Shown here: positions 55,314 through 64,000 of the stretch, one piece after another | Numbering within the stretch: the first letter of the stretch is position 1 | Layout: every line of letters begins with the position of its first letter | Position numbers and translations under genes: made by a program | DNA from: Anastrepha obliqua | Lineage: Eukaryota > Arthropoda > Insecta > Diptera > Tephritidae | Length of the DNA: 64,000 nucleotides | Assembly: GCF_027943255.1 (NCBI RefSeq) | Contig: NC_072894.1 | Coordinates: forward strand, 54,377,601 to 54,441,600 | Direction: 5' to 3' | Notes under the pieces: generated by a model | Told to the model about the DNA's origin: nothing | Database searches by the model: none | Seen by the model: only the letters and a program-made list of their open reading frames with translations

Positions 55314-57479
55314 TCTATACTAATATTATAAAGAGGAAAACTTTGTTTGTTTGTAATGAATAGGCTCAAAAACTAATGGACCGATTTTAAAAATTCTTTC
55401 CCCATTCGAAAGCTACATCATCCACGAGTAACATGGATTATATTTTATTTTGGAAATAGGGCTCGAGATATAGGCCAAAACGTGGACCCGGGTAACCTTC
55501 GGATGTGTATGTTATCAAATGGAAGCTGTTGGTGAATGCTTTAGTCCAGGGTATTTTTCATGCCGCTCCGTGACTAGGGTCTCGAGATAGACACCAAAAC
55601 GTGGACCCTAGAATGTGTTTGTACAATATGGATATCAAATTGAAGCTGTTGGTGAATGCTTTAGTACAGAGTATTTTTCATGCCGCTCCGTGACTGGGGT
55701 CTCGAGATAGAGGTCAAAACGTGGACCCGGGTAACCTTTGGTTGTGTATGTACAATATGGGTATCAAATGAAAGCTGTTGATAAGTGCTTTAATACGGGG
55801 TAATTTTCTTACCTATTGATGACTAGGGTCTCGAAATATATGCTAAAACGTGGACCCGCCGTGTCTTTGCACCGAATTAAACCAAACTTACACACATTGT
55901 TAAGTAGGTATTGAAGATGGTTTCCGTATAGTTTGGATTCCTATTGGTAGATAGGGTCTCGAGATATAGGTCAAAACGTGGACCCGGGTAACCTTCGGAT
56001 GTGTACGTACAATATGGGTATCAAATGGAAGCTGGTGGTGAATGCTTTAGTTCAGAGTATTTCCATCCGTTCCGTGACTAGGGTCTCGAGATAGAGACCA
56101 AAACGTGGACCCGGGTAGCCTTTGGTTGTGTATGTACAGTATGGATATCAAATGAAAGCTGTTGATAAGTGCTTTAATACGGAGTAATTTTCACACCTAT
56201 TGAACACTAGGGTCTCGAAATATATGCCAAAACGTGGACCCGCTGTGTCTTTGAACCGAATTAAACCAAACTTACACACATTGTTAAGGAGGCATTGAAG
56301 ATGGTTTCCGTATAGTTTGGATACCTATTGGTAGATAGGGTCTCGAGATATAGATCAAAACGTGAACCCGGGTAACCTTTGGTTGTGTATGTACAATATG
56401 GGTGTGAAATGAAAGCTGTTAATAACTGCTTTAATACGGGGTAATTTTCATACCTATTGATGACTAGGGTCTGGAAATATATGCCAAAACGTGGACCCGC
56501 CGTGTCTTTGCACCGAATTAAACCAAACTTACACACATTGTTAAGGAGGTATTGAAGATGGTTTCCGTATAGTTTGGATACCTATTGGTAGATAGGGTCT
56601 CGAGATATAGGTCAAAACGTGGACCCGGGTAACCTTTGGTTGTGTATGTACAATATGGGTATCAAATGAAAGCTGTTGATAAGTGCTTTAATACGGGGTA
56701 ATTTTCATACCTATTGAATACTAGGGTCTCGAAATATATGCCAAAACGTGGACCCGCTGTGTCTTTGCACCGAATTAAACCAAACTTACGCACATTGTTA
56801 AGTAAGTATTGAAAATGGGTTTCGTAAAATTTGGTTGTAATTCGGAGCACTGGCAACGGGTACAGCGTTCTTTTGAACCAGCCATAATGTCGCTTACTTT
56901 TTTAACACTTGGGGCGGAACTGAACTGTCAAATTGACAGTGTGGGTTACAATGTGTCAATATTTCTTTCTGATTTGGATGCCATAAGGAAAAAACGTAAG
57001 TGCAACATGTAAAAATTGTTTGTGAATTTTTTTGGAGTGGATTTTGGAACAGTGAATAATTTCTTACGAAATTTGAGAATTTAATGTGAAATCCGAATGA
57101 AATTATGTGTTCGTGAAAAAAACAATTTTTTTCGTTTTTTTTTTTTTTTGAAAAATATAAATGGATAATGGTTAAAAAAGCTCCAATGCTTAATAAAACA
57201 TATAAATTGAAACGAAAAATTCATGGATGATCAGGAAAAAAGACGATTGTTTATTCATATGGTTTGATTTGAAATTTAAAAACAATCTTCTTTTTTCCTG
57301 ATTTTCAATTTATATTTTATATTTACTCAAAAACAAATAGAAAAACAAAAAATATTGTTTATACCAAAGCGCTTGAATAAAGAATAAAGAAATAAATAAT
57401 ATGAAAACCATATATTTTCTGTTCTAAACCATATCTATTCTATTTTAGTGTGCCCAGCGAAGGGGGCCGGGTTTGCTAG
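55314..57479 (+). mobile_element. Helitron-2, complete non-autonomous, 2166 bp
   Basis: It starts TCTATACTAATATTATAAAG after A (55313) and ends GCTAG before T (57480). The 3' hairpin is a GCCC/GGGC-type stem with AGCGAAGG in the loop, about 10 nt before CTAG. No RepHel gene is present. The interior is an array of 11 repeats, then about 650 bp including the 293-bp end shared with 14673-14965. It splits the env-like gene. Confidence 0.9.
55459..56850 (+). repeat. 11-unit tandem array (118-129 bp period) in Helitron-2
   Basis: Units start with GGGTCTCGA(G/A)ATATA at 55459, 55577, 55697, 55826, 55954, 56081, 56210, 56338, 56467, 56595 and 56724. Each has CAAAACGTGGACCC about 20 bp in. From the third unit on the period is 127-129 bp. 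Units alternate between a CGAGATATAGGTC form and a CGAAATATATGCC form, giving a higher-order repeat near 256 bp. Confidence 0.92.
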
Positions 57480-58033
57480 TAGTATAAGTAAATTCATAGC
57501 GAAGAAAATCAACAACATATGTACTTACAACAGATGACAAAAATTCAGTTAATAAAAAGTAAAATAGAACAAATCCAAGACAATGTAGTCGCAGCCAAAT
57601 ATGGTCTAGTTCACCCAAATATTCTAAAAAATCAGGAAATTACCAATAATAATATTGGTTTCAATAAATTAAAATATTTACAGCTAGGAATAGCAACTTT
57701 TAATATAACCTATTTAATATTAAGCATTAAAATTCCAAAATCATTCATACAAATAAAAATAAGAAAAATTGTACCACCACCAAATAAGAATCAAAAAGAA
57801 ATAGAAGCAGAAATAGAGGAAGTTTTTACTTATAAAGATAAAATTATGAAATTTAAAGAAAATAAACATTTCAGACAACTAAAAACCAGCACTCATTGTA
57901 TAATAACGAAAAGTTGTAAATTAATATCAAGTAAAGAATTAGAAATTACAACACTAGACGAAAAAACGGTCCTAGTTAAAAATGCATTCAATTTATTTGT
58001 AAACAACACATGTAACATAAAAGTCAACACCAC
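57480..58033 (+). pseudogene. gypsy-1 env-like gene, 3' part
   Basis: Resumes the env-like sequence after Helitron-2 (VVAAKYGLVHPNI, LILSIKIPKSF). A one-base frame change lies near 57515, between the junction and the open frame at 57519. The frame runs into the gypsy-2 LTR, so the C-terminus with the membrane anchor lies outside the window. Confidence 0.7.
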
Positions 58034-58435
58034 AGTTAACTCGATCACCTGCAGCAGAAGCACACCCGTGTATTGAAATATGCTGACAGTGCGTCTGCTT
58101 AATGCAACGTGATCCACACGCGCATCCGGCAGACAGCAACTTCACCCGAAATACACAACATCGTGGGAACCGCTGTGTCAGCAGAGTTAGGGTAGGAATA
58201 AGGCTAGTTTAAGTATAAAAGGTTCTGAGTGTGCCGCCGCGCGGGCAGTCTTGAACCAGTGGGCTTTAACCGGTAATCTTCAACCAGCTAATATTCAGGA
58301 ATACAATAAAGTAACTGTAAAACACAAAGAACAGACAATTAATTCCAGGATCCCGAAAGTAAGTATAACTTAACGGGCCAAGTGGTTGGCCCGCAACTTT
58401 AATTTTTCCAACGATGTCCTGCGGGACACGTTAAC
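58034..58435 (+). repeat. gypsy-2 5' LTR
   Basis: Starts AGTTAAC (58034) and ends GTTAAC before the primer site, as gypsy-type LTRs do. TATAAAA is at 58214-58220, an initiator-like GCAGTC at 58245 and AATAAA at 58305. The left edge is inferred from the AGTTAAC terminus; the 3' LTR is outside the window. Confidence 0.7.
58214..58250 (+). promoter_or_regulatory. gypsy-2 LTR core promoter
   Basis: TATAAAAGG at 58214 and GCAGTCTTG about 31 bp downstream, the usual TATA-initiator spacing. Confidence 0.6.
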
Positions 58436-58455
58436 TGGCGCCCGAGCAGGGATCC
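58436..58455 (+). other. gypsy-2 primer-binding site
   Basis: TGGCGCCCGAGCAGGGATCC directly follows the LTR. It resembles lysine-tRNA-type primer sites (TGGCGCC), but the tRNA was not verified. Confidence 0.75.
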
Positions 58456-59033
58456 CTCTTTTTTTCAAAGATGGGGTACCTAATAAGGATCTCCGCAAGG
58501 GAGTCCTTATGGTGTAGTGGAAAGGGAAAAAAAGTGAAAATAAAAAAGTGAGTGCGCCGTGTCATTAAAAAAAAACAAAAAAAAAAAAAAAAAACTGTAA
58601 AATAAAATTTAACCTGATAAAATAAAATAAATCAAATTGTAACTAAACTTAAATTAAAATTAGACAAGAAACCAAAATTGAAATCATAGCAAAATTTTTT
58701 AATATAAATTAACACAAAATAAATTAAGTTCAAATGAAATTAAATTTAATAAATATATTAAAAATCGGAGTTAACCAAATAAACTAAAATTAAAAGTGAA
58801 TTTGAAATAAATTCAAATTAAATCAAAACGAAAAATCACTTGAAAATGCCCTTCCACAATGTGAAGCCGCACTTGTGCAAAATAACAGCCGCAATGCGAG
58901 CTTCACAAAGGATTCCCTTGTTTAGTAAGCGAATATCCGGCAAAATGGAGCGGAATGCGACGATAATTTTGTGAGGTGCAGTGAAGAGTGAATGCTCAAA
59001 TAAAAAAAAATTAATTGTAAAATGAATATGAAT

Positions 59034-59525
59034 CTCGAAGTAAATTGCTCAGCGATTCACCACCTACGGGGCGACCCTCCTGGCAATTTACTCACGAGGA
59101 TGAAAGGTTTGTGAGGTGCAGTGAAGGGTGAATGCTCAAATAAAAAAATTTATTAATTATAAAATAAATATGAATCTCGAAGTAAATTGCTCAGCGATTC
59201 ACCACCTACGGGGGGACCCTCCTGGCAATTTACTCACGAGGATGAAAGGAAATTTCTAAAATTTGTGAACTAAATAAACTGCACTACTGCAATAAATAAA
59301 TATAAAACTCGGAGTATATTGCTCAGCGATTCACTACCTACGGGGGGACCCTCCTGGCAATTTACTCACGAAGATGAAAAAATTTTTTCTAAAATTTGTA
59401 AATTAAATAAAACATTACTTATAACTGCACTACTGCGATAAATAAATATAAAACTCGGAGGATATTGCTCAGCGATTCACTACCTACGGGGGGACCCTCC
59501 TGGCAATTTACTCACGAGGATAAAA
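59034..59525 (+). repeat. four hairpin-forming repeats in the gypsy-2 leader
   Basis: Units start at 59034, 59176, 59308 and 59454. Each contains GCTCAGCGATTCAC, CCTACGGGG and GACCCTCCTGGCAATTTACT. In units 1 and 2 AGTAAATTGC and GCAATTTACT are perfect 10-base arms around a loop of about 34 nt; in units 3 and 4 one arm base has changed. The role could be RNA packaging, protein binding or insulation, and cannot be decided from sequence. Confidence 0.8.
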
Positions 59526-59784
59526 GAAGATGGCTCGGTGACATTAGAATTGCCACAGGAGGCCGTATGCCTACGCCTACGAGGACGGACTCCTACGACT
59601 ATAATGTCGGTCGGTTACAGTCTTGTGTGCCCGCAATAGTAGTCATGCTACACCTTCCACATTGGAGATTGCATGGGACCAAGTACTTGTTAATTAACTA
59701 AATGCCTTATTTTATAAAAAAGGCTGCAAAAAAAAAAAAAAAAAAATTTTAAAGATAATTACGCAGAAAATTGTATTAAAATCC

Positions 59785-59842
59785 CTGACAAATTGGTGGG
59801 CACTGTGAAACATTCATAGTGCAAGGTTCGACTCCTCGTCAG
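59785..59842 (+). other. tRNA-like fold with B box in the gypsy-2 leader
   Basis: CTGAC at 59785 pairs with GTCAG at 59838. CACTGTG/CATAGTG forms an inner arm, and GGTTCGACTCC (59825-59835) is an exact B-box consensus with a TTCGACT loop. It resembles a shortened tRNA. Confidence 0.55.
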
Positions 59843-59850
59843 AAGGAAAG

Positions 59851-60206
59851 AATATAAAAAGAATAAAAAAGAATACAAAAAGATGCTTGAGAAAAATTAC
59901 ATATTTTAAATCTGTGGCGAATTGGTGGGTGCCATTGGCACAAGGTTCGACTCCTTGCCCGGATTCGTAAATATCAAAAAAAAAAAGAAGAAAAATGTTA
60001 ATTGGCTAGTGTAATTACAGCCATGTTAGAATATAAAAAGAATAAAAAAGAATACAAAAAGATTCTTGAGAACAATTACATATTTTAAATCTGTGGCGAA
60101 TTGGTGGGTGCCATTGGCACAAGGTTCAACTTGCTCGGATTCGCAAATATCAAAAAAAAAAAGAGGAAAAATGTTAATTGGCTAGTGTAATTACAGCCAT
60201 GTTTAT
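59851..60206 (+). repeat. two 179-bp direct repeats carrying tRNA-like T arms
   Basis: Units start at 59851 and 60030. The first has CAAGG-TTCGACT-CCTTG, a 5-bp stem with a 7-nt T-loop, and GTGCC-ATT-GGCAC just before it. In the second the B box is decayed (GGTTCAACTTG). Confidence 0.75.
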
Positions 60207-60691
60207 AAGTAAATTGGGTAACGTCAACGATCTCGGCATGATAAAGCAGCTGCAGCCAGTGGACTAGATACGCCCTATCTGGGTGCACGTTGTCGTTCAC
60301 ATGGGAACACGCCAACTATTTCTGGCCTCTGGCAGCTAAATTAAAAGTTGTTTAGGCTTTCGAGAATCGTGTGAAGGAAGCGTCCTAAGTAGGTTGCCTA
60401 CAATCTGATTGTAGGACGACTAAAAAGGGTTCCCGCGTCCCTTCCGTGACCTTAACCAATAAAATAAAATAAAAAATAAAAAAATATTTTACAAAATACT
60501 AATACTTTCGCATTTCTAGCTCAACATTTTGGATATCTCGATGCAATCAATCAGCCTGTGAGTTGAATTAAGCAAAACAACAAGTGCGATAAAAATAAGC
60601 AGAAGAGAATAAAGTGACAGAAGCAGCGAAGGAAGAGGAAAAGGTTTGAAAAGGAGTAAAAATAAAAGTCGGTGAGTCAATTTACTTAATT

Positions 60692-61867
60692 ATGGATTCC
60701 TTAACCCAATCTGTTACTGAATTAAATGGCTCTGTGGGCGCGCTCATGGCTGAGCTGAAAAAAGCCGAATATCGCATTCGCCAGCTTGAGGCAGCGTCCG
60801 TGGGGGGACACGTGGCAGCACCAATTGAAATTCCTCTACAGGGGCCGGTGAATGAGGACGACTTAAGGGAGATTGGTAGATTACCGGATTCAGTTAGGGA
60901 TCTTCAGGTGTTCGAGGGAAACCCTTCCCAATACGTGTCCTGGGTGACATCAGTGGAGGGAATCCTTGATGATTATAAAATCATCAAGGCAAGACCTCTA
61001 TATAGGGCCATCCTTAAAAGTATTAGGGAGAAAGTTAGGGGAAATGCTGACTCTGCTCTAATTTCACACAATATTTCCGAGGTCGACTGGCCAGGGATTA
61101 AAAACTGCCTGTCGCTACATTATGCAGATAAAAGGGACATACGCACATTGGAGCACCAGTTGGGCCAGTTGACGCAAGGTGGTCTCAGGTTAGACGAATT
61201 TTATGCACGCGTAAACCATCAGTTTTCTCTAATAATTAACAAATTAAAAACCGAGAATTACTCTGCCGAAACTGTGGGTGCTTTAATGGAAACGTACCGG
61301 AATCGAGCGCTGGATGTCTTCATAAGAGGGTTAAATGGCGACCTTTCTCGTATGATAATAGTCCAAAAACCGCGATCGCTGCCTGAAGCGTACACGGCTT
61401 GTTTGGACATACAAAATTTGAATTTCAGGAATCAACCTGTGCATGGAGCGGTAATTAGAAATACGGTGACTGTTCCCATGAATAACATGAGTGGGAATTC
61501 TAAGCCTCACCCATCTGTTTCGAAGTTTAGCGGTAACTTTCGACCCACAGGAAATAGTAATAAGTTCGGATTTAGGCCGCAGAGTGGTTCCTTCCAGAAC
61601 CGCACATTTACCCGAAAACCGGAAATATATCGACCAGTGGAAAAAATGGAAGTGGATCCTTCTGCACAAACTCGTCGGAGTTTCCCGAATAAACCTCAGC
61701 AAGGATTCTCGTTAAAAAGGAAATTCGGCTCAGATAATTACCCCCAGAAACAGCAGAGGATGTTCCATATGGAGGCAATTGATGAAGAGTATGCTCAAGT
61801 AGCAGAGGATAATGTGGAAGACCAGGTGAATTTTATGACAGGAGCCTATCCAGCTTACCTTACATAG
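60692..61867 (+). CDS. gypsy-2 gag
   Basis: 391 codons from ATG. An N-terminal coiled-coil-like segment (SVTELNGSVGALMAELKKAE) is followed by a capsid-like region (LQVFEGNPSQYVSWVTSVEGIL, RNRALDVFIRGLNGDL) and a basic Arg/Phe/Asn-rich C-terminus without CCHC knuckles, as is usual for gypsy. It forms the particle shell. Its TAG at 61865 lies a few bases inside the pol frame (-1 register), so pol is probably made by a -1 shift near the end of gag. Confidence 0.9.
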   Translation: MDSLTQSVTELNGSVGALMAELKKAEYRIRQLEAASVGGHVAAPIEIPLQGPVNEDDLREIGRLPDSVRDLQVFEGNPSQYVSWVTSVEGILDDYKIIKARPLYRAILKSIREKVRGNADSALISHNISEVDWPGIKNCLSLHYADKRDIRTLEHQLGQLTQGGLRLDEFYARVNHQFSLIINKLKTENYSAETVGALMETYRNRALDVFIRGLNGDLSRMIIVQKPRSLPEAYTACLDIQNLNFRNQPVHGAVIRNTVTVPMNNMSGNSKPHPSVSKFSGNFRPTGNSNKFGFRPQSGSFQNRTFTRKPEIYRPVEKMEVDPSAQTRRSFPNKPQQGFSLKRKFGSDNYPQKQQRMFHMEAIDEEYAQVAEDNVEDQVNFMTGAYPAYLT

Positions 61868-64000
61868 AGTATGTGAGTAACGACGGTACTCCCTTGAAAT
61901 TTCTTGTAGACACTGGCGCAAATAAAAATTTCATTAATTCAACCCTTTCCCTAAACAGTAAGACACTTAGGAAGCCTTTTTTCGTATGTTCAGCCGGAGG
62001 GCGCATAAAAATCACTGAGGAAGTTAGTGGCAGATTTTTCCAACGCGCGGGAAACGATACCTTTATAACATTTTACGTACTGCCGGGTCTCGTTTCCTTT
62101 GATGGTATTATTGGCGATGATACCCTAAAGGAACTGGAGGCTATAATAGACCGCAAGGAAAATGTGCTAATTTTGAAACCTAATATTAGAATTCCACTTT
62201 TAGAAAAACCTTCCGGGCAAATTAACCAAATTTCCGATAACAACATTTCAACTAGGGCGCAGGACAAACTGCAACAGATCATTAAAAATCACGAAAAACT
62301 TTTTGATCCGATAAGTGACAGGGAAATTGTGGATACCACAGTAAGGGCGGAGATTAGAACGACAACGGCAGAGGCAGTTTACACCAAGAGTTACCCATAT
62401 CCTGCCTGCATGAGAGAGGAGGTTGAAAGGCAGGTCGAGGAATTGCTTGAGGAAGGCATTATTCGTCCTTCGAAAAGTCCATACAATTCCCCAATCTGGA
62501 TTGTCCCCAAAAAGCCAAAACCTTCGGGAGAAAGGCAATATAGAATGGTGGTTGACTTCAAGCGCCTAAACGCCGTAACAATTGCCGACACATACCCCAT
62601 ACCGAATATAAATACAACTCTTGCCAGCTTAGGTGCTGCAAAATACTTTACAACGATTGATCTAACCGGGTTCCACCAGGTTCCGATGAAAGAGTGTGAC
62701 GTACCAAAAACTGCGTTCTCAACGATGAATGGAAAATTTGAATTTCTTAGGCTTCCATTCGGACTAAAGAACGCCCCTGCCATTTTTCAACGCATGATAG
62801 ACGATGTTCTCAAAGAATATATTGGGAAGATCTGCTACGTGTATATTGACGACATCATAGTTTTTGGAAAAAGTGAAGAAGAGCACCTAGAAAATGTTAG
62901 CACGATCTTTGCAAGGCTGCTGAGTGCAAACCTAAAAGTTAATCTGGAAAAAACCCATTTCATGAAGACTAGCGTAGAATTCTTTGGTTATGTCATCACT
63001 CCTGACGGGATTAAGCCCGATACAAAAAAAGTAAGAGCCATTCAGGAATTGGATCCTCCCGAAACGCTTAAGGATCTAAAGCGTTTCCTAGGAATGACGT
63101 CGTACTACCGAAAATTCATTCGGGACTATGCAAAGGTGGCTAAGCCATTGACAAGTCTAACCCGAGGAGAAAACGCCCAAATAAAGGCTAACCAGTCGAG
63201 AAAGGTAAAAATCAAGCTCGAATCCGCTGCGTTGAAGGCGTTTGCTGATCTAAAGGAGCTACTCGTTTCGGCTGATATTTTGGTTTTCCCGGACTTTCAG
63301 AAACCTTTTAATTTGACTACGGATGCTTCTAACTTTGCAATAGGCGCTGTCTTGTCCCAAGGTGAGGTTGGAAAGGACAGGCCAATCGCGTACATCTCTC
63401 GCTCGCTAAGCAAGACAGAAGAAAACTATGCTACAAATGAGAAGGAAATGCTGGCCATTGTATGGGCATTGGATAACCTGCGTTCCTACTTATATGGCGC
63501 AAAGAACATTAAAATTTATACCGATCATCAGCCGCTGACCTTCGCTCTAGGAAACCGAAACCATAACGCGAAGTTAAAAAGATGGAAGGCCCAGATAGAG
63601 GAATATAACCACGAGTTAATTTACACACCCGGTAAATCAAACTATGTGGCAGATGCCCTATCCAGGATCAAAGGTCGGAAACAGGACACAACAGGACTTC
63701 ACGTGTTGGCTAGTGGCTCCGATACAGAAACGGCTAGTGAAGGAGCAACAGATACATCCAGAACAATGACCGCCGCTAGGGGCTCTACCACCGCGACCGC
63801 AAGTGAAATAGAAACTGTCCACAGCGCTGAACAAGACGCCTCCGATCTAATAATTCAGGTCGAGGCACCCTTGAATGTTTTTAAGAATCAGCTCGTGATA
63901 AGAGAGGGACGGGAACTCCTTAGTGTTGAGAACCCACACGAGGGTTACACGCGCCATTATGTGACTCTAGCCGATATTAATCGGGACACTTTAGTAAGGA
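61862..64000 (+). CDS. gypsy-2 pol: protease, RT, RNase H (continues past window)
   Basis: An uninterrupted frame of over 710 codons. Protease FLVDTGANKNFI has its Asp codon at 61909. RT has motif A FTTIDLTGFHQ and catalytic YIDD at 62842-62853. RNase H shows LTTDASNF, NEKEMLAI and YTDHQPL, and the domain ends at VADALSRI. A spacer rich in Thr/Ser/Ala follows, and the start of the integrase region lies at the edge. All visible catalytic residues are present. It replicates the element in cytoplasmic particles. Confidence 0.92.

Larger units (their letters stand above)
35211..58033 (+). mobile_element. gypsy-1: decayed 17.6/297-like Ty3/gypsy element with env-like gene, multiply interrupted
   Basis: Collinear pieces on the plus strand: LTR end and primer site (35578), gag, protease, end of RNase H, integrase (38062-38222, 51545-51688, 54429-54848), env-like gene (54817-55313, 57480-58033). 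It is split by a 13.3 kb TIR element, a LOA fragment, Helitron-2 and gypsy-2. RT is deleted. The 3' LTR should lie beyond the window. The primer site (tRNA-Ser type, TGGCGCAGTCGG) matches the 17.6/297 group. Confidence 0.82.
58456..60691 (+). promoter_or_regulatory. gypsy-2 long leader (2.2 kb)
   Basis: An A-rich untranslated region between primer site and gag, unusually long. It holds a four-unit hairpin array, tRNA-like repeats and poly-A tracts. The short ORF at 59465-59701 is crossed by these repeats and is unlikely to be a gene. Confidence 0.6.
58034..64000 (+). mobile_element. gypsy-2: gypsy-group LTR element, 5' two thirds, apparently intact
   Basis: LTR, primer site, long leader, gag and pol follow in order on the plus strand and leave the window inside pol. 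The RT (GAAKYFTTIDLTGFHQ, YIDD) and the RNase H end (KRWKAQIEEYNHELIYTPGK) are those of the gypsy group. No stop interrupts gag or pol as far as the window goes. It lies inside the env-like gene of gypsy-1 and is among the youngest insertions. Confidence 0.9.

Noticed and set aside
55459..56850. CRISPR array
   Set aside because: The units are contiguous 118-129 bp repeats without unique spacers, inside a eukaryotic Helitron.
56261..57012. Short ORFs in Helitron-2
   Set aside because: They repeat the 128-bp units (FGLIRCKDTAGPRFGIYF-type phrases recur) and are by-products of the tandem array.
59465..59701. 78-codon ORF in the gypsy-2 leader
   Set aside because: It starts in the fourth hairpin repeat, and its reading depends on repeat sequence. 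No family likeness.

Overview
The window looks like eukaryotic heterochromatin, most likely from a higher (cyclorrhaphan) fly. It is AT-rich and has no recognisable host protein gene. Nearly every base that can be assigned belongs to an insect-type transposable element: Helitrons with a two-exon RepHel gene, Ty3/gypsy elements of the 412/mdg1, 17.6/297 and gypsy groups, a jockey-clade and a LOA-clade non-LTR element. It also contains CATATGTATG-type simple repeats common in fly DNA. The species cannot be named from the sequence.

Layout. Three nearly identical copies of a composite ~10.2 kb Helitron (Helitron-1) occur: copy 1 (1-5320, minus, cut by the window edge), copy 2 (5321-14672, plus) and copy 3 (41055-51221, minus, complete). 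Copy 1 sits inside copy 2 between an A and a T. Copy 2 in turn sits inside a second Helitron (Helitron-2), of which 14673-14965 remains here; a complete Helitron-2 lies at 55314-57479. From 14966 to about 31090 runs a dead jockey-clade element (minus), split by a complete 412/mdg1-like LTR element (15472-22509, 4-bp target duplication) and a full-length but mutated LOA-clade element (24077-29462, 11-bp target duplication). At 31050-32430 lies an unusual duplicated block containing two tRNA-like and two U2 snRNA-derived sequences. It is followed by a 653-bp element with terminal inverted repeats (32522-33174).

From about 35.2 kb to 58.0 kb runs a decayed 17.6/297-like gypsy element with gag, protease, integrase and an env-like gene. 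It is broken by a 13.3 kb element with terminal inverted repeats (38223-51537, itself carrying Helitron-1 copy 3), by a rearranged second LOA fragment (51689-54428) and by the complete Helitron-2. Its env-like gene is finally interrupted by a young gypsy-type element (58034 to beyond 64000) whose gag and pol frames are open to the window edge.

How the parts work together: each autonomous element carries its own mobilisation enzymes (Helitron Rep/helicase; LTR-element protease, RT, RNase H and integrase; non-LTR endonuclease and RT), but most copies are broken. Only the Helitron-1 RepHel gene (copies 2 and 3) and gypsy-2 look potentially functional. Target duplications and A|T sites allow the insertion order to be read. 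Dense nesting without host genes is the kind of architecture seen in pericentromeric DNA and in piRNA clusters; that reading is inference.
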